Shown here in pieces: positions 1 to 12,901 of a DNA stretch of 64,000 nucleotides (within the stretch, counting starts at the first letter, position 1; the number at the start of each line of letters is the position of its first letter). The position numbers and the translations under genes were made by a program. The DNA is from Betaproteobacteria bacterium (GTDB lineage: Bacteria > Pseudomonadota > Gammaproteobacteria > Burkholderiales > Rhodocyclaceae), in the NCBI GenBank assembly GCA_016868295.1, contig VGHJ01000007.1:1-64000 (forward strand), given 5' to 3'. The notes below the pieces were generated by a model, which searched no databases, was not told where the DNA came from, and saw only the letters and a program-made list of their open reading frames with translations.

Positions 1-163
1 TGGAACCGGACTCTGGGCGCCCCGGCTTAATCCGGCCTTAACGGAAACAGACGATTGACTTGCCTCAAGGCCGCTGGCGCTCAGCCGGATAATATTCATG
101 TCTAAATATTAGTGCTGCAGGATATTTCCTGTTCGGACTCGTGCCGGAATCTTGCCTTGCCTA

Positions 164-193
164 CCACAAATATTTAAGGTTAAAATATTGTGG
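164..193. promoter_or_regulatory. Interrupted palindrome upstream of the aromatic-CoA operon (candidate MarR-family operator)
   Basis: CCACAAATATTTAAGGTTAAAATATTGTGG, near-perfect dyad about 43 bp before the likely ATG at 236; AT-rich island in GC-rich DNA; a MarR gene lies in the same operon. Confidence 0.5.
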
Positions 194-235
194 TGGACAA
201 ACGACATCCCGGCGCGGGAAGAAAGGCTTGGAGAA

Positions 236-2524
236 ATGCGTATCGCGTGCATCGGCGGCGGACCGGCGGGGCTCTACCTCGCCATCCTCATGAAAAAGGC
301 CCATCCGGCCCACGACATCACGGTCTATGAGCGCAACCGCCCGGACGACACCTTCGGCTGGGGCGTCGTCTTTTCCGACGCCACGCTGGGCAATTTCCAG
401 GTGGCCGACCCGGAAAGCTACGCGGAGATCACGCGCGCCTTCCACCACTGGGACGACTGCGACGTCTTCTTCAAGGGCCGCAGGATCACCTCCGGCGGCC
501 ACGGCTACTGCGGCATCGGCCGCCAGAAGCTGCTCAACATCCTGCAGGCGCGCGCCGCCGGCCTCGGCGTCAAGCTGGCGTACGAGACGGAGGTCGAGGA
601 CGACACCGATCCCCGCCTGGCCGGCGCCGACCTGATCGTCGCCTCCGACGGCGTGCACAGCAAGGTGCGCAACAAGTACCTCCAGCATTTCCAGCCCGAC
701 ATCGACGTACGCAAGTGCCGCTACATCTGGCTCGGCACCCATTTGAAGCTGAATGCCTTCACCTTCATCACCGAGCCCTCCGAGTGGGGCTGGTTCCAGG
801 TGCACGCCTACCAGTTCGACCGCGACACCAGCACCTTTATCGTCGAGTGCCGCGAGGAGACCTGGCTGGCCGCCGGGCTCGACAAGCTCGACCAGGCCGG
901 CTCGATCGCCTTCTGCGAGAAGCTCTTCGAGAAGCACCTGAAGGGCAACAGGCTGATGAGCAACGCCCGCCACCTGCGCGGCTCGGCCTGGCTCAACTTC
1001 AACCGCGTCCTCAGCCGGAAGTGGCACCACGGGAACATCGTGCTGATCGGCGACGCCGCCCATACGGCGCACTTCTCCATCGGCTCCGGCACCAAGCTGG
1101 CGATGGAGGACGCCATCGCCCTGTCGAAGACGCTCAATGCCCATCCCGGCGACGTCGGGCGCGCGCTGGCCCTCTACCAGGAGGAGCGCGAGATCGAGGC
1201 GCTCAAGCTGCAGAGCTCGGCGCGCAACCGCATGGAGTGGTTCGAGAACGTGGCGCGCTACGCCCACCTCGAGCCGGAGCAGTTCGCCTACACGCTGCTC
1301 ACCGGCAGCCAGCGCATCGGCCACGAGAACCTGCGCCTGCGCGACAAGGCCTACGTCGACAGCGTCGAGGCCTGGTTCGCGCGGAAGGCCGGCCTGCCGG
1401 CGCAGCCGCTGCCGCCGATGTTCACCCCCTTCACGCTGCGCGGCCTCACGCTCAGGAACCGCGTCGTCGTCTCGCCGATGGCGATGTATTCCTGCCGCGA
1501 CGGGCAGCCGGACGACTTCCTGCTGGTGCACCTCGGCGGCCGCGCGCTGGGCGGGGCGGGACTGGTGATGACCGAGATGACCTGCGTCGCACCCGAGGCG
1601 CGCATCACGCCGGGCTGCGCCGGCCTGTGGAACGACGAGCAGACGCGCGGCTGGGGTCGCATCGCGGACTTCGTGCACGAGCGCACGGACGCGAAGATCG
1701 GCCTGCAGCTCGGCCACGCCGGACCGAAGGGCTCGACCCAGGTGGGCTGGGAGGAGATCGACGAGCCGCTGGCCGCCGGCAACTGGCCGCTGCTGGCCGC
1801 CTCCGCGATTCCCTACGGCCCGCAGAACCAGGTGCCGCGCGCCATGACGCGCGCCGACATGGACGCCGTGCGCGAGCAATTCGTCGCCGCGGCGCGGCGC
1901 GGCATCGCGGCGGGCTTCGATCTGCTCGAACTGCATTGCGCCCACGGCTATCTGCTGTCGAGCTTCCTCTGCCCGCTCACCAACCGGCGCACGGACGACT
2001 ACGGCGGCTCGCTGGAAAACCGCCTGCGCTATCCGCTCGAAGTATTCCGCGCGCTGCGCGCCGTCTGGCCCGAAGACAAGCCGATGACGGTGCGCATCTC
2101 CGCCCACGACTGGGCGCCGGGCGGCAACACGGCGGAGGACGCCGTGGCCATGGCGCGCGCCTTCAAGGCGGCCGGCGCCGACCTGATCGACGTCTCCTCG
2201 GGCCAGACGACGCGCGAGGCGCAGCCGGTCTACGGCCGCATGTACCAGACGCCCTTCTCCGACCAAATAAGGAACGAGGCCGGCATCGCCACCATCGCCG
2301 TGGGCAACATCTTCGAGGCCGACCACGTCAACTCCATCATCGCCGCCGGGCGCGCCGACCTCTGCGCCATCGCCCGGCCGCATCTTGCCGACCCGGCCTG
2401 GACCCTGCACGCGGCGGCGCAACTCGGCTACGGCGACCTCGCCTGGCCGAAGCAGTATCTCACCGGCAAGGCGCAGCTCGAGCGCAACCTGGCGCGCGCC
2501 GCGCAGCTGGCGATACGCGCATGA
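236..2524 (+). CDS. Bifunctional FAD monooxygenase/OYE-like reductase (2-aminobenzoyl-CoA monooxygenase/reductase or salicylyl-CoA 5-hydroxylase family)
   Basis: N-terminal [17 protein letters not shown] Rossmann motif and GDAAH; C-terminal OYE-like domain ([48 protein letters not shown]); start shortened from the track's 152. Confidence 0.85.
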   Translation: MRIACIGGGPAGLYLAILMKKAHPAHDITVYERNRPDDTFGWGVVFSDATLGNFQVADPESYAEITRAFHHWDDCDVFFKGRRITSGGHGYCGIGRQKLLNILQARAAGLGVKLAYETEVEDDTDPRLAGADLIVASDGVHSKVRNKYLQHFQPDIDVRKCRYIWLGTHLKLNAFTFITEPSEWGWFQVHAYQFDRDTSTFIVECREETWLAAGLDKLDQAGSIAFCEKLFEKHLKGNRLMSNARHLRGSAWLNFNRVLSRKWHHGNIVLIGDAAHTAHFSIGSGTKLAMEDAIALSKTLNAHPGDVGRALALYQEEREIEALKLQSSARNRMEWFENVARYAHLEPEQFAYTLLTGSQRIGHENLRLRDKAYVDSVEAWFARKAGLPAQPLPPMFTPFTLRGLTLRNRVVVSPMAMYSCRDGQPDDFLLVHLGGRALGGAGLVMTEMTCVAPEARITPGCAGLWNDEQTRGWGRIADFVHERTDAKIGLQLGHAGPKGSTQVGWEEIDEPLAAGNWPLLAASAIPYGPQNQVPRAMTRADMDAVREQFVAAARRGIAAGFDLLELHCAHGYLLSSFLCPLTNRRTDDYGGSLENRLRYPLEVFRALRAVWPEDKPMTVRISAHDWAPGGNTAEDAVAMARAFKAAGADLIDVSSGQTTREAQPVYGRMYQTPFSDQIRNEAGIATIAVGNIFEADHVNSIIAAGRADLCAIARPHLADPAWTLHAAAQLGYGDLAWPKQYLTGKAQLERNLARAAQLAIRA

Positions 2525-2570
2525 GACGCCCACTTTTTAACCTGATGCCGCGCAAGCGGGGAGAGATGAA

Positions 2571-3077
2571 ATGAGCAAGCCGAGCAAGACCGCGCCGCAA
2601 CGGTCAGACCACGAGACCCGGGTCACCGACGACCACCACGAATCGCTGCGCCTCTGGCTGCGCATGCTCTCCTGCACCAACCTGGTCGAGGCGCACATCC
2701 GCAGCCAACTGCGCCTGCGCTTCCAGACGACGCTGCCGCGCTTCGACCTGATGGCGCAGCTCGAGCGCCATCCCGAGGGTCTCAAGATGGGCGAGCTCTC
2801 GAGGCGCATGATGGTCACCGGCGGCAACGTCACCGGCATCACCGACCAGCTCGTCGCCGAGGGCCTGGTGGTGCGCGAGGACAACCCGAAGGACCGCCGC
2901 GCCTACATCGTCAAGCTGACCAAGGAGGGACGCCGCGTCTTCCGCGAGTGGGCGGTCGAGCACGAGGACTGGGTCATCCGCCTTTTCGAAGGCCTGGGCG
3001 AGAAGGAGAAGAAGCAGCTCTACGATCTCCTCGCCCGGCTCAAGCAGTTTGTCGGCAGCCTCGGCACGGGAAACTGA
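2571..3077 (+). CDS. MarR family transcriptional regulator
   Basis: Winged-helix signature [49 protein letters not shown]. Confidence 0.85.
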   Translation: MSKPSKTAPQRSDHETRVTDDHHESLRLWLRMLSCTNLVEAHIRSQLRLRFQTTLPRFDLMAQLERHPEGLKMGELSRRMMVTGGNVTGITDQLVAEGLVVREDNPKDRRAYIVKLTKEGRRVFREWAVEHEDWVIRLFEGLGEKEKKQLYDLLARLKQFVGSLGTGN

Positions 3078-3078
3078 G

Positions 3079-5045
<1,967 letters not shown>

Positions 5046-5047
5046 GC

Positions 5048-6673
5048 ATGGCAAGCACGGCGCACGTTGACACCTTCGCACGCGACAATCTCCCGCCGCG
5101 CGCGCAATGGCCCGAGCTGGTCTTCGCGCGGCCCGAACTGCAGTATCCGGAGCGCGCGAACTGCGCCGCCGAGTTGCTCGACCGCATGGTCGCCGCCGGC
5201 CACGGCGAACGGCCGGCGCTCTGGGCGCCGGTGGATGGCAGGCCCGTCGCCTGCACCTACCGCCAGTTGCTGGCGCGCGCCAACCGCATCGCACGGGCGC
5301 TCACCGAGGATCTCGGCCTGGTGCCGGGCAACCGCGTGCTGCTGCGCGGGCCGAACAACCCGATGATGGCCGCCTGCTGGCTCGGCATCGTCAAGGCCGG
5401 CGGCATCGTCGTGGCGACCATGCCGCTGCTGCGCGCCAAGGAGCTGACGCAGATCGCCGTCAAGGCGCGCTGCAGCCTCGCCCTGTGCGACGCACGGTTG
5501 CTCGAGGAACTCGACCTGGCGCGGCGGGACTGCCCGGAGCTTGCGCGAATCGTGCCGTTCAATGACGGCGGCGCCGGCTCGCTCGAAGCCCTGCTCGAGG
5601 GCAAGCCCGACAGCTTCGCCAACGTCGACACGGCGGCCGACGACGTGGCGCTGATCGCCTTCACCTCCGGCACCACCGGCCAGCCCAAGGGCACCATGCA
5701 CTTCCACCGCGACGTGCTGGCGATGTGCGACGCCTTCCCTCGCTCGGTGCTGAAACCCGGCCCCGACGACATCTTCTGCGGCACGCCGCCACTCGCCTTC
5801 ACCTTCGGCCTCGGCGGCATGCTCTGCTTCCCGCTGCGCTTCGGCGCCTCCACCGTGCTGGTCGAGAAGCTGATGCCGGACACGCTGATGCAGGCGATCC
5901 GCGACTTCAAGGCCACCATCTGCTTCACCGCGCCGACCTTCTGGCGCCTGATGGCGCCGCTTGCCGCAAAGGACGGCGTCGGCCGCCTGAAGAAATGCGT
6001 ATCCGCCGGCGAGGCCCTGCCCGACGCCACGCGCCAGCTGTGGAAGCAGGCGACAGGCATCGAGATCATCGACGGCATCGGCGCCACCGAGATGATCCAC
6101 ATCTTCATCTCCTCGCCGCCGGAGAAAGTCCGCCGCGGCGCCATCGGCCAGGTGGTGCCGGGCTACCATGCCCTCATCGTCGACGACGAGGGCAACCCGC
6201 TGCCGCCGGGCGAAGTCGGGCGGCTGGCGGTGATCGGGCCGACCGGCTGCCGCTACCTGGCCGACCCGCGCCAAAGCCAGTACGTCCAGCACGGCTGGAA
6301 CCTCACCGGCGACGCCTTCTCGATGGACGCCGACGGCTACTTCTATTACCAGGCGCGCACCGACGACATGATCATCTCGGCCGGCTACAACATCGCCGGG
6401 CCGGAAGTCGAAGGCGCCCTGCTCGCCCACCCGGCCGTGGCCGAGTGCGGCGTGGTCGGCATGCCCGACGCGGAGCGCGGCCAGATCGTCAAGGCAGTCG
6501 TCGTGCTGCGCCCCGGCCACACGCCCGGCGCGGTGCTGGCGAAGGAACTGCAGGAGTTCGTCAAGCAGTCCATCGCCCCCTACAAGTACCCGCGCGCCGT
6601 CGAGTTCGTCGACACCCTGCCGCGCACCGAGACCGGCAAGCTGCAGCGCTTCCGCCTGAGGCAGGCGCCGTGA
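5048..6673 (+). CDS. Benzoate/2-aminobenzoate-CoA ligase family AMP-binding enzyme
   Basis: AMP-binding motif AFTSGTTGQPKGTMHFHRD and C-terminal PRTETGKLQRFRLR; operon context. Confidence 0.8.
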   Translation: MASTAHVDTFARDNLPPRAQWPELVFARPELQYPERANCAAELLDRMVAAGHGERPALWAPVDGRPVACTYRQLLARANRIARALTEDLGLVPGNRVLLRGPNNPMMAACWLGIVKAGGIVVATMPLLRAKELTQIAVKARCSLALCDARLLEELDLARRDCPELARIVPFNDGGAGSLEALLEGKPDSFANVDTAADDVALIAFTSGTTGQPKGTMHFHRDVLAMCDAFPRSVLKPGPDDIFCGTPPLAFTFGLGGMLCFPLRFGASTVLVEKLMPDTLMQAIRDFKATICFTAPTFWRLMAPLAAKDGVGRLKKCVSAGEALPDATRQLWKQATGIEIIDGIGATEMIHIFISSPPEKVRRGAIGQVVPGYHALIVDDEGNPLPPGEVGRLAVIGPTGCRYLADPRQSQYVQHGWNLTGDAFSMDADGYFYYQARTDDMIISAGYNIAGPEVEGALLAHPAVAECGVVGMPDAERGQIVKAVVVLRPGHTPGAVLAKELQEFVKQSIAPYKYPRAVEFVDTLPRTETGKLQRFRLRQAP

Positions 6674-7143
6674 CGGAACAGTGCCGCATCCTCGGCGACG
6701 CCTTCCACAGCGACATGCTGGTGCGCTTCTCGCACTGCGACCCGGCGGGCATCGTCTTCTACCCGCAGTACTTCATCATGTTCAACGGCCTCGTCGAGGA
6801 CTGGTTCAACCAGGGCCTCGGCGTGAATTACGCCCGCTACATCACCGAGCACCGCCTCGGCTTCCCCATCGTCAAGCTCGAGTGCGACTTCGTCGCGCCC
6901 TCGAAGATCGGCGAGATCATCACCCTCGGCCTGAAGCTCGAGCGGCTGGGACGCAGCTCGATGGAGATCGCCGTCGACTGCCGGCACGGACGGGAGGAGC
7001 GCCTGCGCGCGAGATTCGTGCTGGTCTCCATGGACCTCGACCGGCAGCGCGCGCAGCCGGTGCCCGACGACCTGCGCGCCCTCATGCTGGCCTTCCGGCA
7101 GGGGCAATTCGACATCAACAACCACAACAGGAGGAACGCGTAA
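6670..7143 (+). CDS. Acyl-CoA thioesterase, 4-HBT hotdog fold
   Basis: VRFSHCDPAGIVFYPQYFIMFNGLVEDWFNQGLG; GTG start overlapping the upstream stop. Confidence 0.8.
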   Translation: MTEQCRILGDAFHSDMLVRFSHCDPAGIVFYPQYFIMFNGLVEDWFNQGLGVNYARYITEHRLGFPIVKLECDFVAPSKIGEIITLGLKLERLGRSSMEIAVDCRHGREERLRARFVLVSMDLDRQRAQPVPDDLRALMLAFRQGQFDINNHNRRNA

Positions 7144-7565
7144 TGCAGATGTTCAACCCGCCCGACTGGAAACGGCCCAAGGGCTACTCCAACGCCGTTG
7201 CCGCCAGCGGCCGCATGATCTTCGTCGCCGGCCAGGTCGGCTGGACCGGTCAGGAGGTCTTCGAGACCGACGACCTGGTCGGCCAGATCCGCCAGTCGCT
7301 CACCAACATCGTCGCCATCCTCAAGGAGGCCGGCGCCGGGCCGGAGCACATCGTGCGCATGAACTGGTACCTCGCCGACAAGGAGGAGTACAACGCGCGC
7401 CTGGGCGAGATCGGCGGGATTTACCGCGAACTCATCGGCCGCCACTTCCCCGCCATGACCGCCCTGCAGGTCGCCGGCTTCGTCGAATTCGGCGCCAAGG
7501 TCGAGATCGAGGTCACGGCGATGCTGCCGGCCTGCCAGGCCGAGGGGCGGAGGGCTGCCGCATGA
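7143..7565 (+). CDS. RidA family protein
   Basis: YSNAVAASGRMIFVAGQVGW...QIRQSLTNIVAILKEAGAGPEHIVRMNWYLAD. Confidence 0.8.
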   Translation: MQMFNPPDWKRPKGYSNAVAASGRMIFVAGQVGWTGQEVFETDDLVGQIRQSLTNIVAILKEAGAGPEHIVRMNWYLADKEEYNARLGEIGGIYRELIGRHFPAMTALQVAGFVEFGAKVEIEVTAMLPACQAEGRRAAA

Positions 7566-8422
7566 GGCTTTCCCCGGCCGAACTCGACCGCCAGTACAAC
7601 GCCCGCGCCGCGATTCCGGAGCATCCGCAGATCTTCGCGCGCTGGACCGAGGACTCGGCGCAGGCGCGACTGCAGGGCGGCTGCGAACCGGACTACTACT
7701 ACGGGGGCACGCCGGACGAGACGCTCGACTTTTTTCCGGCGTGCAGCCCGAACGCCCCGCTCCTCGTCTTCATCCACGGCGGCTGGTGGCGCTCGCTCGA
7801 CAAGCGCGACTTCTCCTTCCTCGCGCCGCCCTTCGTCGAGGCCGGCGCGGCGGTGGCGCTGATCAACTATTCGCTGGCACCCAAGGCACGCATCGAGGAC
7901 ATCGTGCGCCAGTCGCTGCACGCCTGCGCCTGGTGCCGGCGCAATGCGCGCAGCCTCGGCATCGACCCGGAGCGCATGTATGTGGCCGGCCACTCCGCCG
8001 GCGGCCACCTGGCGGCGATGATGCTCGCCGCCGACTGGCCGGCCTGGGCGGCCGACCTGCCGCCGCGGATGCTGCGCGGCGGGCTGGCCGTTTCCGGCCT
8101 GTTCGACCTCGAGCCGATCTCGCGCACGCCCTTCCTGAAACAGGATCTGCGCCTCGGCCGCGACGCCGCGCGCCGCGCCAGCCCGGTGCGCATCCGGCCG
8201 CCGCACGGCGCGCTCCTGCACACCGCGGTGGGCGGCGAGGAAAGCACCGAGTTCCACCGCCAGACCCGGCTCATTCGCGAGGCCTGGCCGCACTGCGCCG
8301 GCGCCCACCTGCGGGTGGACGGCAAGAACCACCTGACGGTGGTCGACGCCCTCGCCGCGCCCGGCCAGCCGCTGCACGATGCTGCACTGCGCATGCTGGG
8401 CATCCACCCCAACAGGGTATAA
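7562..8422 (+). CDS. Alpha/beta hydrolase (arylformamidase-like)
   Basis: VFIHGGWWRSLDKRDFSFLAPPFVEAGAAVALINYSLAP, GHSAGGHLAAMM. Confidence 0.7.
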   Translation: MRLSPAELDRQYNARAAIPEHPQIFARWTEDSAQARLQGGCEPDYYYGGTPDETLDFFPACSPNAPLLVFIHGGWWRSLDKRDFSFLAPPFVEAGAAVALINYSLAPKARIEDIVRQSLHACAWCRRNARSLGIDPERMYVAGHSAGGHLAAMMLAADWPAWAADLPPRMLRGGLAVSGLFDLEPISRTPFLKQDLRLGRDAARRASPVRIRPPHGALLHTAVGGEESTEFHRQTRLIREAWPHCAGAHLRVDGKNHLTVVDALAAPGQPLHDAALRMLGIHPNRV

Positions 8423-8423
8423 T
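8418..8423 (+). promoter_or_regulatory. Candidate sigma70 -10 element upstream of the DEAD-box helicase leader
   Basis: TATAAT at the stop codon of the upstream gene; the -35 match is weak. Confidence 0.35.
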
Positions 8424-8558
8424 GGGCCCGGTTTGCCGTTCCGCCGGTTAGCGCTCGCAAACCCGTCCGGTCGATTCCGACCCAGATCCCAAAGCAATTC
8501 TCGTGTCCTGAACCGGTACGCCGAAAGGCGCAGGCCGATCCAGGAGCATTGATATGAC

Positions 8559-8666
8559 CTACCCCCCAGCCCCCTTCCCGAGGAAGGGGGTGACAAAAGT
8601 TCAGCCGCTAACGCGGCTTCCGGTTGTTGACTGGCTGCCTCCTTGGGGCGGCCCGGCGGAGGCACG
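8559..8666 (+). repeat. About 108-bp multi-hairpin repeat element (copy A), flanked by 5-bp ATGAC direct repeats
   Basis: CTACCCCCCAGCCCCCTTCCCGAGGAAGGGGGTGAC...AGCCGCTAACGCGGCT...GTTGTTGACTGG; homologous to the reverse complement of about 43441-43547; ATGAC at 8554-8558 and 8667-8671. Confidence 0.7.
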
Positions 8667-10148
<1,482 letters not shown>

Positions 10149-10156
10149 CAGGTCAC

Positions 10157-10252
10157 TCCCTCTCCCGCTGGCGGGGAGAGGGTTGGGGAGAGGGTGGCCG
10201 CCGCTCGCCCCTCTCCCTAGCCCTCTCCCCGCAAGCGGGGCGAGGGGACAAA
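10157..10252. repeat. Two head-to-head CT/GA-rich palindromic repeats
   Basis: CCCTCTCCCGCTGGCGGGGAGAGGGTTGGGGAGAGGG ... CCCCTCTCCCTAGCCCTCTCCCCGCAAGCGGGGCGAGGGG. Confidence 0.75.
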
Positions 10253-10265
10253 TGGAGACAGCTGC

Positions 10266-11009
10266 ATGGCGCAGTGGATCGAGGGCAGCGTCGTCGAGCG
10301 CATCGACTGGAGCGACCGCCTGCATTCGCTGCGCGTGGCAGCGACCATCGAGCCCTTCCGCGCCGGCCAGTTCACCAAGCTCGGCCTCGAGATCAACGGC
10401 GAAATCGTCGGCCGGCCCTACTCCATCGTCAGCGCGCCGGGCGAGCCCGTGCTCGAGTTCTATTTTTCCACCGTGCCCGAGGGCCCGCTCTCGCCGCGCC
10501 TGTCCCAGCTCAAGGCCGGCGACGCCGTGCTGGTGGCGCCGAAACCGAACGGCTTCCTCGTCCTCGACGAAGTGCCGCCGGCGATCCACCTCTGGCTGCT
10601 GGCGACCGGCACCGGCATCGGGCCCTTTCTCTCCATCCTGAAGACCGCCGAGCCCTGGCAGCGCTTCCAGCGCGTCGTGCTGGTGCATGCCGCGCGCACG
10701 GCGGCGGAGCTCAGCTACCGTCGCGCCATCGCCCGTGTGCTCGAAGCCGAGCCGAAGCGCTTCGCCTACGTCCCGGTGATCAGCCGCGAGGAGACCGACT
10801 ACGCGCTCGCCGGCCGCATCCCGCAGGCCGTCGCCGACGGCCGGCTCGAGGCGCGCGCGCACCTGCAGCTCGATGCCGCGCTCGCCCACGTCATGCTCTG
10901 CGGCAACCCGGCCATGGTCGAGGACGCCACCGCCGCGCTCGCCGCGCGCGGCCTGCGCAAGCACAGGCGCAAGGAGCCGGGGCAGATCAGCGTGGAAACA
11001 TACTGGTAA
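10266..11009 (+). CDS. Ferredoxin--NADP reductase
   Basis: GRPYSIVSAPGEPVLEFYFSTVPEGPLSPRLSQLKAGD and ATGTGIGPFLSIL. Confidence 0.85.
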   Translation: MAQWIEGSVVERIDWSDRLHSLRVAATIEPFRAGQFTKLGLEINGEIVGRPYSIVSAPGEPVLEFYFSTVPEGPLSPRLSQLKAGDAVLVAPKPNGFLVLDEVPPAIHLWLLATGTGIGPFLSILKTAEPWQRFQRVVLVHAARTAAELSYRRAIARVLEAEPKRFAYVPVISREETDYALAGRIPQAVADGRLEARAHLQLDAALAHVMLCGNPAMVEDATAALAARGLRKHRRKEPGQISVETYW

Positions 11010-11028
11010 CCACACGGGGGAGAAAACA

Positions 11029-11874
11029 ATGATACTGGTGCGCTACGGAAGGAACGGCCAGGAGAAACCCGGCCTCATCGACGACGAGGGCAAGCTGCGC
11101 GACCTCTCGGTCGCCATCGCCGCCATCGACCAGGCGACGCTCTCGCCGCAGGGCCTCAACAGCCTGCGCAGCCTGGCGCCCGAATCGCTGCCGCCCGTCA
11201 AGGGCAGCCCGCGCCTCGGCGTGCCCTTCACCGGCATCTCGAAGATCGTCGGCGTCGGCCTCAACTACCGCGACCACGCGAAGGAAGCCGGCATGCCGAT
11301 CCCGGCCGAGCCGATCCTCTTCATGAAGGCCACCACCTGCATCGGCGGCCCGAGCGACCCGCTGCTGCTGCCGCCCGGCTCGACGAAGACCGACTGGGAA
11401 GTCGAACTCGCCATCGTCATCGGCTCGCTGGCGCGCCACGTGCCCGTCGAGCGCGCGCTCGATCACGTCGCCGGCTACTGCGTCGCCAACGACGTCTCCG
11501 AGCGCGAGTACCAGCTCGAGCGCGGCACGCAGTGGGACAAGGGCAAGGGCTGCGACACCTTCGGCCCGCTGGGACCGTGGCTGGTCACCAGCGACGAAAT
11601 CCCCGACCCGCAGGACCTGCACCTCTGGCTGGAGCTCAACGGCCGGCGCGTGCAGGACGGCACCACCGCCAACATGGTGTTCGGCTGCGCCGAGCTGGTC
11701 GCCTACATCAGCCGCTTCATGACGCTGCTGCCCGGCGACGTCATCGTCACCGGCACCCCGCCCGGCGTCGGCCTCGGCATGAAGCCGCCGCGCTACCTCA
11801 AGGCGGGAGACAGACTGCGACTGGGCATCGACGGGCTGGGCGTGCAGGAGCAAATCGTCTTGGCCTCGCGCTGA
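11029..11874 (+). CDS. Fumarylacetoacetate hydrolase family protein
   Basis: VGVGLNYRDHAKEAGMPIPAEPILFMKATTCIGGPSD, DWEVELAIVIG, GTPPGVGLGMKPPRYL. Confidence 0.88.
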   Translation: MILVRYGRNGQEKPGLIDDEGKLRDLSVAIAAIDQATLSPQGLNSLRSLAPESLPPVKGSPRLGVPFTGISKIVGVGLNYRDHAKEAGMPIPAEPILFMKATTCIGGPSDPLLLPPGSTKTDWEVELAIVIGSLARHVPVERALDHVAGYCVANDVSEREYQLERGTQWDKGKGCDTFGPLGPWLVTSDEIPDPQDLHLWLELNGRRVQDGTTANMVFGCAELVAYISRFMTLLPGDVIVTGTPPGVGLGMKPPRYLKAGDRLRLGIDGLGVQEQIVLASR

Positions 11875-11885
11875 GATCCGTCGCA

Positions 11886-12356
11886 ATGCGGGCTGCCTGG
11901 GGCCTCGGCGCTTCGGCACTAGCGCTGTTCGGCGCCATAGTGCTTTACCTGGCGCCGCTCGAGCCGGGCGTCCTGCAACTGCAGTTCGCCCTTACGCCGC
12001 GAGCCTTCGGCGCAGTGATGCACTTCTGGTCGCCGCAAGACCTGGCCCGCTATCGCGCGCACCTGCCCTGGGACTTCCTGCTGCTCATGCTGTATGCCGC
12101 CTTCGGCTGGCTGTTCGCACGCCGCTCACCACTGTTCGCCCACAGCACGCCGGCCGCGCGCGCGGCTGCGGCGTGGCTGCTGCCCGCGGCGGCGATTTTC
12201 GATGCCGCGGAAAACGCCTTGCACCTGTGGTTGACCGCAGCGCCCCGCTTTGACCTGGCTCCACTCTACGCCTTGTCCGCCCTCAGCGCCGCGGCGAAGT
12301 GGGCGCTCCTGATCGCCTTTTCGATCGTCGTCCTGCGCGCTCTGGCGCGGCGCTAA
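11886..12356 (+). CDS. Hypothetical membrane protein
   Basis: About 156 aa with several hydrophobic segments; complete ORF in a gap. Confidence 0.6.
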   Translation: MRAAWGLGASALALFGAIVLYLAPLEPGVLQLQFALTPRAFGAVMHFWSPQDLARYRAHLPWDFLLLMLYAAFGWLFARRSPLFAHSTPAARAAAAWLLPAAAIFDAAENALHLWLTAAPRFDLAPLYALSALSAAAKWALLIAFSIVVLRALARR

Positions 12357-12385
12357 GAGCGCCGTCCCGCCGCGGCTGACTTTTC

Positions 12386-12796
12386 CTATATGGTCCACTC
12401 GCAGCCGCACTTGCGGCAGCGCGCCTTGAGCCAGACCTCCTTCGGGTCCTCGATGTTGGCCGGTTCCTGATGCAGGGCCTTGCCGGCGTCGACCACGCTG
12501 AACCTCGCGTAGGCATTGCATTCGGGGCAATGGGCATGGGCGCCGATGTGCTCGGCCACCAGCATGATGCGCTTGTAGCGCTCCCAGCAGAACAGCGTCG
12601 CCCAGACGCCGCCGAGGCCGACGCCGAGCGCGACGACCAGGCCGAGCGGCCCTTCGCGCGCGCCGTACAGTTCGAGCGAGGAGGCGATGGCGATGATGCC
12701 GAGGAAGCAGCTCGTCAGGTAAAGGTGGCCCTCGACGAGCTGGCGCTCGTACCATTTCCTGAAGCCGAGGAGGCGCATGCGGCCGAGGGTGTCCAT
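12386..12796 (-). CDS. Hypothetical membrane protein with C-terminal zinc-ribbon-like cysteines
   Basis: MDTLGRMRLLGFRKWYERQLVEGHLYLTSCFLG...CPECNAYARF...ARCRKCGCEW; track start 12880 reads through a repeat and terminator. Confidence 0.6.
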   Translation of the reverse strand: MDTLGRMRLLGFRKWYERQLVEGHLYLTSCFLGIIAIASSLELYGAREGPLGLVVALGVGLGGVWATLFCWERYKRIMLVAEHIGAHAHCPECNAYARFSVVDAGKALHQEPANIEDPKEVWLKARCRKCGCEWTI

Positions 12797-12830
12797 CAGC
12801 CCGTTCTGTTCCTTCAGGCCTGAAACAACA

Positions 12831-12850
12831 AGGCCGGGGTGTCCCGGCCT
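12831..12850 (-). terminator. Hairpin terminator-like structure downstream of pntB
   Basis: AGGCCGGG gtgt CCCGGCCT, followed on the minus strand by TTGTTGTTTC. Confidence 0.5.
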
Positions 12851-12855
12851 CTTTG

Positions 12856-12894
12856 CCCCTCTCCCCTGCCCTCTCCCCAATGGGGAGAGGGGGA
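12856..12894. repeat. CT/GA-rich palindromic repeat
   Basis: CCCCTCTCCCCTGCCCTCTCCCCAATGGGGAGAGGGGG. Confidence 0.75.
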
Positions 12895-12901
12895 AAACCG
12901 A

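Noticed and set aside
161-2533. 790-aa antisense ORF opposite the monooxygenase gene (and similar long antisense ORFs elsewhere, e.g. 58084-61929, 34866-33031, 49276-47315)
   Set aside because: High-GC codon shadow: low-complexity Arg/Ala/Gly/His-rich translations with no recognisable domains, fully overlapping well-supported genes.
8430-8485. tRNA-like stretch (GGTTAGCGCTCGCAAACC...GGTCGATTCCGACCC)
   Set aside because: Superficial D-arm/T-arm similarity only; no acceptor stem pairing or anticodon arm. Better explained as leader hairpins.
12797-12880. N-terminal extension MGRGQGRGAKRPGHPGLVVSGLKEQNGL of the 12386-12796 gene
   Set aside because: Translation of a palindromic repeat and terminator hairpin, not protein.
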